This document shows positions 53,794 through 61,619 of a stretch of DNA of 64,000 nt, in pieces. Within the stretch, counting starts at the first letter, position 1. Each line of letters begins with the position of its first letter. This DNA comes from a virus. The notes under the pieces were generated by a model that saw nothing but the letters and a program-made list of their open reading frames with translations, was not told the origin of the DNA and did not search any database. Location of the stretch: IMG/VR virus record IMGVR_UViG_3300024226_000001, positions 1 through 64,000 of that record; one strand, given 5' to 3'. The position numbers and the translations under genes were made by a program.

Positions 53794-54147
53794 ATGGAGT
53801 TTTATATAAAAGCAAAAGGAGATCCTGGATTCGATCCAAGCAAATTAGAAATTAGTTCTGAATTAGCTAGGTTGATGACGCAGATAGAAACTGTTCTTTT
53901 TACGAGAAGAGGAGATGTTTTAGGTGATCCTGAATTCGGAGCTAATTTAGAAGACTATGTATATTCATTAAGTTATAATGACTATTTATTAAAAAAAGTA
54001 GTTGCAGAACAGATTTATAAATATGTTCCTTTAGCTAGAAAATTTAACGTAACTGTTGATGTTGATTTCACAAAAGAAGTTGACAGACATGCAGTGTTTG
54101 TAGATATAAGAATTGATAATAGATATCAACTTGGAGTTTACGTATAA
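53794..54147 (+). CDS. gp25-like baseplate wedge protein, 117 aa
   Basis: The pattern of the gp25/W family is clear: ELARLMTQIETVLFTRRGDVLGDPEFGANLEDYVYSL, followed by VAEQIYKYVPLARKFNVTVDVDF. gp25 is a conserved wedge protein near the sheath start in contractile tails. Length is close to T4 gp25 (132 aa). It precedes the gp6-like gene by 17 bases, as in T4-type order. Confidence 0.88.
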   Translation: MEFYIKAKGDPGFDPSKLEISSELARLMTQIETVLFTRRGDVLGDPEFGANLEDYVYSLSYNDYLLKKVVAEQIYKYVPLARKFNVTVDVDFTKEVDRHAVFVDIRIDNRYQLGVYV

Positions 54148-54164
54148 TAAAACTAAAAATAAAA

Positions 54165-55985
54165 ATGGCAGATAATAAATTTTTATCAACTTCCAGAATA
54201 AAAGCTGGAGAAATGATTGACGACATTAGATCCTATATTACTAGGATATATGGCGAGGTAGAAGGTGCATTTACAACAGCCTCTCCGTTTTCACAAATCC
54301 TAGACGTTATTTCAGAAATAGGAAGATTAATATTCTTCTACATTGAAGATTCTACAGTAGAGCAAAATATTCTTACAGCTCAAAACCCAGAATCAATATA
54401 TGGACTCTCAAGATTAGCAGGACATGATTCATTTAGAGGAGCTGCCGCTTCAGGTGAATTAAAGCTTAGATTAGGAGTGCAGGGTTTAGATGATATTGCT
54501 GGTGATGCTTTAAACATTCCATCCAATGCTATTATAGAATGCAAAGACAACGGTCTTAAATACACCCTGAGAACAAGTAATGATCAATTTAGATTAGAAA
54601 AATCAAACGCAAATTATATTTATATTCCTGTAATTCAGGGAGAATATGAATCTCAAACATTAACCTCAACTGGAGAATCTTTTCAATCCTTTAATGTAAT
54701 AACTAAAAGCATGATAGACCATGGACAGATTAGAGTAAAGGTTAATTCTAATTTATGGACTAAATATGATTCTTTATATGATATGAAAAAGGGAACTGAA
54801 GGTTATTTAGTAAAAACAGGAATTACAGGTGGATTAGATCTTTATTTCGGTAATGGTTCATTTGGTGACATTCCTCCAACAGGTGCATCGATTGAAATCG
54901 AATATTTAAAAATAGGAGGTGCTATGGGTAATTTAAACGGTAGAGCTGATTTATCGTTTGAATTCAAAACTGAAGGAACAGATTCATTAGGAAATACGCA
55001 TGATCTAAATGAATTATTAGAATCTGAATTTACAGTTGCACCTAAAATGGGAGCAAATCCAGAAGATATTGAATTAACAAAGTTAATTGCCCCATTACAG
55101 TCACATTCATTTGTATTAGCAACTCCTGATAACTATGAGCACTTTCTTTCAAGATATGGTATGTTTTCTTATTTAGATGCATATAACACTACAGATGATG
55201 GATATTTAGACGATGATAATGTTATCTATCTGTTCATGTTGCCTAATACTCTTAAAAAATTACAAAACAATAAAGATTATTTTAGCTTAGATAATTCTGA
55301 ATTCTTTTTTACTGAAATAGAAAAAGAAGGAATTATGGGATTATTAGAAAAATCAGGAAGACAGATGGTAACAACTGAAATTAAAATAGTAGATCCTTCC
55401 CCACAATATTTTAGAATGGATATTAAAGTAAGATACTTTGAAGGATATACAAAGGCTAATCTTGCTACTGAAATTAGATCTAAAATAGCAGAATACCTAA
55501 TTAACATTACAAGAAGAGATAGATTACCAAAATCTGATATTGTCGCTATTGTTGAATCAATTGAAGGTATTGATTCCGTTAACGTTAAATTCACTTCTGA
55601 AAAAGAAGAAACGGCTAGAAGATTAGGATATTATACTTCTAAAACAGTAACGGTAACTCCTTCTACCCCAATCTTAGAAGATATAGGTAATGGAAAACAA
55701 AAAATGGTTTTCTTTAAAAGAACAGTAACTGAAAGGCAAATTAATTTTGAACCCAATGCACCTCTTCCAGAGAATGTAATTAATTTAGATTCATTTGGAG
55801 ATATAATTTTAGAAAAAGAAGAAGTTGCATTATTTAGAGGTGGCTGGTTAGATCAAAATGGAAACATGGTGGATGATTCAGTAAAGACTGGAGAAAAAGC
55901 AGCTCTTTCAATTTACTTTGATGAACCAGCTGTGAAAAATAGCATATTCGCTAAAGTTCAGGCTAAAAATAGAAAAGCTATATAA
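54165..55985 (+). CDS. gp6-like baseplate wedge protein (baseplate J type), 606 aa
   Basis: Length and position fit T4 gp6 (660 aa), and the sequence includes baseplate-J-type segments. The N terminus has PFSQILDVISEIGRLIFFYIEDSTVEQN and a LSRLAGHDSFRGAAASGELKLRL block. Further on come GATASIEIEYLKIGGAMGNL-like sequence (about 240-265), PDNYEHFLSRYGMFSYLDAYNTTDDGYLDDDNVIYLFML and RLPKSDIVAIVESIEGIDSVNVKF. gp6 forms the inner ring of the baseplate. Its stop overlaps the next start. Confidence 0.85.
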   Translation: MADNKFLSTSRIKAGEMIDDIRSYITRIYGEVEGAFTTASPFSQILDVISEIGRLIFFYIEDSTVEQNILTAQNPESIYGLSRLAGHDSFRGAAASGELKLRLGVQGLDDIAGDALNIPSNAIIECKDNGLKYTLRTSNDQFRLEKSNANYIYIPVIQGEYESQTLTSTGESFQSFNVITKSMIDHGQIRVKVNSNLWTKYDSLYDMKKGTEGYLVKTGITGGLDLYFGNGSFGDIPPTGASIEIEYLKIGGAMGNLNGRADLSFEFKTEGTDSLGNTHDLNELLESEFTVAPKMGANPEDIELTKLIAPLQSHSFVLATPDNYEHFLSRYGMFSYLDAYNTTDDGYLDDDNVIYLFMLPNTLKKLQNNKDYFSLDNSEFFFTEIEKEGIMGLLEKSGRQMVTTEIKIVDPSPQYFRMDIKVRYFEGYTKANLATEIRSKIAEYLINITRRDRLPKSDIVAIVESIEGIDSVNVKFTSEKEETARRLGYYTSKTVTVTPSTPILEDIGNGKQKMVFFKRTVTERQINFEPNAPLPENVINLDSFGDIILEKEEVALFRGGWLDQNGNMVDDSVKTGEKAALSIYFDEPAVKNSIFAKVQAKNRKAI

Positions 55986-56254
55986 TGAGTATTTTTAGTA
56001 ACCTTTTTAAAAGTAGAAAAAAGAGATTATATTCTATCAGGGAAAATGCATTTGACGATAGAAAAAATTTAGGTAATGATTATAGAAGTAATATTTTGAA
56101 AAACTCAATTTCTTCTCATATTTGGAGAAATAATCAAATGAACGACTTTGTTAATCTTATTCAAGATACAATCGCCGATTGGGTAGATTCTGTAAACTAT
56201 TTAAAAATTTACAAATCTTACACCATGAAAAAAGATGATAAAAAAATTAGATAA
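55985..56254 (+). CDS. Small basic protein between wedge genes, 89 aa
   Basis: A basic helical protein (SIFSNLFKSRKKRLYSIRENAFDDRKNLG; SSHIWRNNQMNDFVNLIQDTIADWVDSVNYLKIYKSYTMKK). It starts on the gp6-like stop and ends two bases before the gp7-like gene, so stoichiometric co-expression with the wedge is likely. A clamp or chaperone for the wedge is possible; family unknown. Confidence 0.6.
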   Translation: MSIFSNLFKSRKKRLYSIRENAFDDRKNLGNDYRSNILKNSISSHIWRNNQMNDFVNLIQDTIADWVDSVNYLKIYKSYTMKKDDKKIR

Positions 56255-56256
56255 TA

Positions 56257-59046
56257 ATGCCATATCAAAATCTTAGATTCTTTGATAATAGTTCTAACGA
56301 ATTAAATTTAACGTATGATTCTACTTTAGAATATTCTACGGGTACTATATTTCTACCTGAAATATCGACAGGCCTATATGAAACGATAAATTTATATGTT
56401 CTAGAAGAAGTAAGGGATGAATTAGATAATCAAAGATTTGTACATCCTATATCAGTCGATGCTAATACTAATACTTTAAGATTTGAATTTGTTTCAGGCT
56501 ATGGAGATAGTAATGATATTTTTCTTTATAGTGGAACAATGAAGAACGGAGACTACGAAGTAGTTGTAGATTCTTCTCAGGTTTCTAAAATGAGAGACAA
56601 CAGTCACTACACTTCAATTGACTCTGATGGTTTTAAAATAGTTCCTTTAAACGCAGCGGCATTGAATGTACAAGCATGCATCGCCAATATAGCATTAAGT
56701 TCAGATAAAGAAGGTTTTCATATTAGAACATTAAATGTATATGCGACCGAAGATGGTAATGAAGTAAAGGTTGCAGAAATTAAAGTTTATGGTGAAGTAG
56801 TTGCTGAAGATGAAAGACTAAAAAGTCTTTTAACTAACATGGCATTAAATCTAGACGAAATGGATTATTTGATATTTAGAGATTCTGATATTAAAGACCT
56901 TGGTGTAGATTATAAACTATTAAATAGAAAAAGAAAAGAACTTTTATTACAGGCTTCTACTATTAAACCCTTTATAGGAACATATAAAGCCCTATTAGGT
57001 GTTATTGATTTCTTTGGATATAGTAATGTAAGTCTTAGAGAGTATTGGTTAAACATAAACGAACAATCTGAAGGATTTGGAAAAATGATGGTGGTTCCTG
57101 TTGCTAATCAAACTGAAGTAGGTTTCTTAGCAAAAAAGAGTAGAAATAAGAACCTTCCTAATTCTAATCAAAAGAAAACTTCTAGATTTTCATTAGCATA
57201 CCGATTAAACGTTCCTACTGGAAAATTAAATGAATTTGATTTACCAGAAGTAGAGGAAATTACAGATTTTTCGCCGGATGAAATCTTAATAAAATTATAT
57301 GCTTTAAAGCGTAAACTACAGAAAGAATATTTACCGCTTAACGCAAAGATCGTAGATATCACAGCAGAGGGTGATTACTTTGACGGAGTAAATCAGAGAG
57401 TTTGGAATAATCAACACCAAATACACGCACAGTATGCTGGACAAGACGTACATTATGATATATTTCCAGATGCTAAATCAATTTATATAGAAGATCTTAG
57501 GAAAGTAGATTATAGACTAGAAGGTCGTAATCAAAAGATAGAAGTTTTTAATAAAACAGAAAGAAATGAATTAGAAGATTCTATTAGATCTTTCTATACA
57601 GATTGGCACGATGAAGATATGTCTTCACATAATACCATTGCAGGAATTCCAATAGGAGCTCCTATTATTTTAACTGGAACTTCACTTAAAGATACATGGG
57701 ATGATGCAGACTTTACTTTCATAGATGCAAACGATACTGACGATGATGCTAATATTTTACATTCTCCACCCGGACAACCTCCATATACCACTTTACAAGA
57801 TCCTTATTTAACATGGGATGATTGGTGGAAAAGAAGTGTATATGAAATTGAATGGATAATTAAAGGTCCTAGAGGCTACTTTAAAACTATCAGAGGATCT
57901 ATTGACAATTGGTATACACTACCAATAATACTTCCATACATCGGTGAGTACACTATTGATGTTGCTTTTTGGGATTTATATAACATAAGAAGTATTAGTC
58001 ACAATGAAAAGATAACAGTTAAATCTAAGAATGTTGAAGTATATGGAATGTATCAGAAACTCACGCCTGAATTAGATTGGGCTAATTATAAATATCAATG
58101 GGATGAAGCAGGTTCTTCATGGGAATGGGGTAGAGAAAACCTAAACACTGTTGAAGAAAGTATTGCTACATATTATCTAACTCTCGATAGAGCTAATTAT
58201 TTACACGAAGATGAAGATGGTAAAGAATTCTCAATGGTAAGAAGATTTGCAGATTCTACAACTCCAACTGGATTTAATGAAACGACAGGGCCTTATCAAT
58301 GGAAATCATTAAGAAAACATGTATGGAATGATGGTCCCGAAATATGCTGGGATCAAACTAGGGTTGGACCAGATTTAAATTCTTCTTTTAAATTAGAATT
58401 AAACGGCGCTAATAATGGAACTATTTCTGTTTCACAATTAGATCCTTTTACAGATTTAGAAATAATAGAAGAATATACACCTGTTGCAACATATCCTACG
58501 TCTAATACTGATTTTGCGGCTTGGGAAAGCTTAAAGGATGAATTGAATAATTTGAATCCTAACCAATGGCCTATTTTTACTAAATTCAATTGGAATCCGA
58601 TATATAAAGATACTGATGGAAATATAGTAAATAATTTTGATGGAGCAGATGTATGTAATTATATGCTCGTAGTTTCTAAACAACCCAATCAAGTATATGA
58701 TTTTTACAATGCTACGACTAGCACTGGAATCATAGATCCAGATAGTTTTGTTAAATACCAAGCATACAATCCTAGCTTCAATGATTCTTATATAATAGAC
58801 GATCACGGTACTATTAATCTATTAAATCACATGACATTTTCATATGACCTGACTAAAATGCCGGGCATAATAAAACAGAAATGGAGATTGATAAATAATA
58901 GTGTAAAAAAAGAAGATATATATTATGATAATCAGTGGCTGACATACTTATTTGACACTAAGGGAGAGTACAGTATTGAGCTTGAATTAACTGATTTGAA
59001 CGGAAATAAAAACATAACAAGAAAAAACATCTTAACAATTAAATAA
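56257..59046 (+). CDS. gp7-like large baseplate wedge protein, 929 aa
   Basis: A multi-domain protein close in size to T4 gp7 (1032 aa) and in the same position after gp6. An N-terminal beta part is followed by a tail-protein-I-like helical segment at about 190-265 (KSLLTNMALNLDEMDYLIFRDSDIKDLGVDYKLLNRKRKELLLQASTIKPFIGTYKALLGVIDFFGY). The second half holds several Ig-like or fibronectin-like beta domains, such as VYEIEWIIKGPRGYFKTIRGS...YIGEYTIDVAFWDLYN and a terminal KGEYSIELELTDLNGNKNITRKN. PKD-type pattern in the last domain suggests surface exposure. Confidence 0.78.
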   Translation: MPYQNLRFFDNSSNELNLTYDSTLEYSTGTIFLPEISTGLYETINLYVLEEVRDELDNQRFVHPISVDANTNTLRFEFVSGYGDSNDIFLYSGTMKNGDYEVVVDSSQVSKMRDNSHYTSIDSDGFKIVPLNAAALNVQACIANIALSSDKEGFHIRTLNVYATEDGNEVKVAEIKVYGEVVAEDERLKSLLTNMALNLDEMDYLIFRDSDIKDLGVDYKLLNRKRKELLLQASTIKPFIGTYKALLGVIDFFGYSNVSLREYWLNINEQSEGFGKMMVVPVANQTEVGFLAKKSRNKNLPNSNQKKTSRFSLAYRLNVPTGKLNEFDLPEVEEITDFSPDEILIKLYALKRKLQKEYLPLNAKIVDITAEGDYFDGVNQRVWNNQHQIHAQYAGQDVHYDIFPDAKSIYIEDLRKVDYRLEGRNQKIEVFNKTERNELEDSIRSFYTDWHDEDMSSHNTIAGIPIGAPIILTGTSLKDTWDDADFTFIDANDTDDDANILHSPPGQPPYTTLQDPYLTWDDWWKRSVYEIEWIIKGPRGYFKTIRGSIDNWYTLPIILPYIGEYTIDVAFWDLYNIRSISHNEKITVKSKNVEVYGMYQKLTPELDWANYKYQWDEAGSSWEWGRENLNTVEESIATYYLTLDRANYLHEDEDGKEFSMVRRFADSTTPTGFNETTGPYQWKSLRKHVWNDGPEICWDQTRVGPDLNSSFKLELNGANNGTISVSQLDPFTDLEIIEEYTPVATYPTSNTDFAAWESLKDELNNLNPNQWPIFTKFNWNPIYKDTDGNIVNNFDGADVCNYMLVVSKQPNQVYDFYNATTSTGIIDPDSFVKYQAYNPSFNDSYIIDDHGTINLLNHMTFSYDLTKMPGIIKQKWRLINNSVKKEDIYYDNQWLTYLFDTKGEYSIELELTDLNGNKNITRKNILTIK

Positions 59047-59047
59047 A

Positions 59048-59608
59048 ATGGCAAGTATTACAACAATTTTAGGAACGCATTCTCTTTCTTCTTCGAGACT
59101 TACTATCAATAATAATTTTGATAACGTAAATGAAGAATTAGGATTAATCGCAAATGTTCTAGACACGACAAGTTCTACGTTATCTTTAACTGGAGCTATT
59201 ACGGCAGGCACACTGTCCTTAAACACAGGTACTTTAAATACTTTTAACGTAACTGCATCTTCATTAGAGGCAGGCGTTGAAGCTACGTTTAAAGAAAATG
59301 TAATTTTAGAAAAAGCACTCCAGTTTACAGTGGCTCCTACTGCTACTTTTCCAGCAGGAACAGTTACTCCTACACTAGGAGCTTATATTTACACTGGTTC
59401 AGCTGATGTAGAATTAGGACCTTCAGCAGATGGACAAATTTTAACTATTATTGCATCGACTGCATTTCAAATGCAAGGTACAGGTTTAGACAATATAAAT
59501 GGCGCTGATACCTCAATAGATGTTTTACAGAACGGTAGTATCAGTTTTATAGGAAGTACGGACGGCACTTGGTGGATTACAGGTTCACATAAAGCCACAA
59601 TTTCATAA
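59048..59608 (+). CDS. Thr/Ser-rich beta-structured virion protein, 186 aa
   Basis: The sequence is rich in Thr, Ser, Ala, Gly and Leu, with strand-like repeats (STLSLTGAITAGTLSLNTGTLNTFNVTASSLEAG), typical of beta-helical or trimeric fibre shafts. A compact end domain follows (GADTSIDVLQNGSISFIGSTDGTWWITGSHKATIS). The start TITNNFDNVNEELG-like sequence near 20-32 may be the attachment end. It is likely a small appendage or decorating protein of the baseplate. It begins two bases after the gp7-like stop. Confidence 0.65.
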   Translation: MASITTILGTHSLSSSRLTINNNFDNVNEELGLIANVLDTTSSTLSLTGAITAGTLSLNTGTLNTFNVTASSLEAGVEATFKENVILEKALQFTVAPTATFPAGTVTPTLGAYIYTGSADVELGPSADGQILTIIASTAFQMQGTGLDNINGADTSIDVLQNGSISFIGSTDGTWWITGSHKATIS

Positions 59609-59632
59609 TATAAAAATAAAACAGTTAATTAG

Positions 59633-61618
59633 ATGGCTACACCATTAATAAGGATTCCACAAGAACAAGGAGGTACGATGTATGCATTTGCTAATGCAGC
59701 AAGGGATTTGACACGCGCTTATTATAATCCGGATATTAACTTTGAATTTTCTAAATTTGCATTACTAGACTTGCCAGTATATGCTGATTTTATTCAAAGT
59801 GATCCGACTGATCTATCAGAGGGTCCTAATTATATCAAGTATGATAGACTATTTGAAGGAGGTGGCGGTTCTAATGCTAGTTCTTATAATGATTCGTTAC
59901 ATGATGGTAATGGTAACGTACATTTTGCACAAACTTTTCAAAGTTATGCTCTTAATTTAGAGAACATGCTTCTTAACCCAGAGGTTAATGATGATTTTGA
60001 TGATGTTTTATTTCAAAGTGATGCTGAAAAAATATTCTTTAAATACTTATATCACATCAATGCGATAAGAGTAAGAACTGCAACTTCACAAGAAGTTTCA
60101 ACAGGATATTCTAGAATGATAGAGCTAGATGATTCTACTCAAGCCGGTTCTGAATATAGTCAAGTTATAAAATACATTGGAAATATTGATGTAACTAACG
60201 ATAAAAATTATAAAGGGCAACAGTACAACGAAATATTTGTTAACGTTCCTTCTTCTGTAGGATATACTCCTGAAGTTTTATTAGAAACATCTAAGTTTAA
60301 TACTAATAATATTAAGTTTGTACCTGGTGCTGAAATTGAAGGAAGAACAAATGATGATACTCACCCAGATCCTTTTTTAAATGTAGAATCTTATGCTGAT
60401 CAAGCTGACGGAACTTATAATACTGACGAAAATGAAGTTCCAACATTTGGAATTGATTTTAATTCAAGCGCCTACTCTAAAATAATAAATGATCCTAAAT
60501 TAGATTCAATATTAGATTATTCTAAAAGAGGTGGAGATTTTAGATTCAATGCTATCCTAGTGTATTATGACATATATTCAAAGTCTAACATTGGAAATAA
60601 AGCAACAAACCTATACGGTATAATATTATTAGATAACTGGAAAGAAGATACTTCAAATGATGGATGGTATATTCCAGAATTAACTAAGTATAAGCCGAAT
60701 GAAGTTACCGGTCTTAATGGTAATGCATTTGCACTTAAATTAAATCTTAAATTTAATTCAGCGCTAGATAATGTTGGGATAGAAAAGAATGTTAATGATT
60801 ATTCTACTTTCTCAATGGACATTTTCTTAGACACAACAAGTGCCTTAGAAAACGCGGTTCAATTATTAAGAGATGCTAATACTAGATACAATGATATTTC
60901 TAAGAAAGTTGAAATGTTAGAAAGTTTCTTTTTAAGTTCTGAAAACTTACAAGGAATATCTAAGAGACTAGACCATATAGAACAGGATGTTGAAAATGCT
61001 ACTATTAATTTTCAAGATGAAAGAAGTCTTTTAGATCTAATAACAAATACCAACTCTAGATTAAATCAGGTTATTTCTGGTGTAATTCCAACAGAGATAC
61101 AATATAATACAGATGTTTTAGAGTCAGGTAACCCAGGAGTGTCTATTGATAAATCAAACAATGGTAAAGTTAAAATCAGTTGTGTTAATTATGGCTATTC
61201 TTTAGGACAAGCTTATGTATATGATACTGTAACTTCTACTAATGAAAGAGAATTATCTGCTGATTCTATGTTTTTACCAGATGAAGCTGGAACAAAGGCG
61301 GTATGGCAAAGACTTAAAGAATTTGACAACTTAGTTATGGTCTATACAGATCAGGCACAGGACTTTGATTCTAATCTAAATATATACTTAGATGATACAA
61401 TAACAAGTTGGAAAAAAGGCCAAGTAGTTAGAGTAACTTTTAAAAATAAAATAAAAAACTTATCAACACATTACATAACACTGTGGACTGATAAGAGTAA
61501 TGGATGGTCGCAAAAACTTTCTATTTCTTTATCGGACTTATTATCTAATAAACCATATATCGAAATAGTATGTGTAGATCCAGTAAATAAAACGTTTGAA
61601 TACGATATCTTAAGATAA
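59633..61618 (+). CDS. Predicted baseplate structural protein, 661 aa
   Basis: The N-terminal part (MATPLIRIPQEQGGTMYAFANAARDLTRAYYNPDINFEFSKFALLDLPVY) looks like a baseplate-attachment segment. A long beta-rich middle is followed by a coiled coil at about 395-470 (NTRYNDISKKVEMLESFFLSSENLQGISKRLDHIEQDVENA). The C-terminal domain contains VSIDKSNNGKVKISCVNYGYSLGQAYVYD and ends YIEIVCVDPVNKTFEYDIL. A gp8- or gp10-like position in the wedge is plausible by gene order only. Confidence 0.62.
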   Translation: MATPLIRIPQEQGGTMYAFANAARDLTRAYYNPDINFEFSKFALLDLPVYADFIQSDPTDLSEGPNYIKYDRLFEGGGGSNASSYNDSLHDGNGNVHFAQTFQSYALNLENMLLNPEVNDDFDDVLFQSDAEKIFFKYLYHINAIRVRTATSQEVSTGYSRMIELDDSTQAGSEYSQVIKYIGNIDVTNDKNYKGQQYNEIFVNVPSSVGYTPEVLLETSKFNTNNIKFVPGAEIEGRTNDDTHPDPFLNVESYADQADGTYNTDENEVPTFGIDFNSSAYSKIINDPKLDSILDYSKRGGDFRFNAILVYYDIYSKSNIGNKATNLYGIILLDNWKEDTSNDGWYIPELTKYKPNEVTGLNGNAFALKLNLKFNSALDNVGIEKNVNDYSTFSMDIFLDTTSALENAVQLLRDANTRYNDISKKVEMLESFFLSSENLQGISKRLDHIEQDVENATINFQDERSLLDLITNTNSRLNQVISGVIPTEIQYNTDVLESGNPGVSIDKSNNGKVKISCVNYGYSLGQAYVYDTVTSTNERELSADSMFLPDEAGTKAVWQRLKEFDNLVMVYTDQAQDFDSNLNIYLDDTITSWKKGQVVRVTFKNKIKNLSTHYITLWTDKSNGWSQKLSISLSDLLSNKPYIEIVCVDPVNKTFEYDILR

Positions 61619-61619
61619 T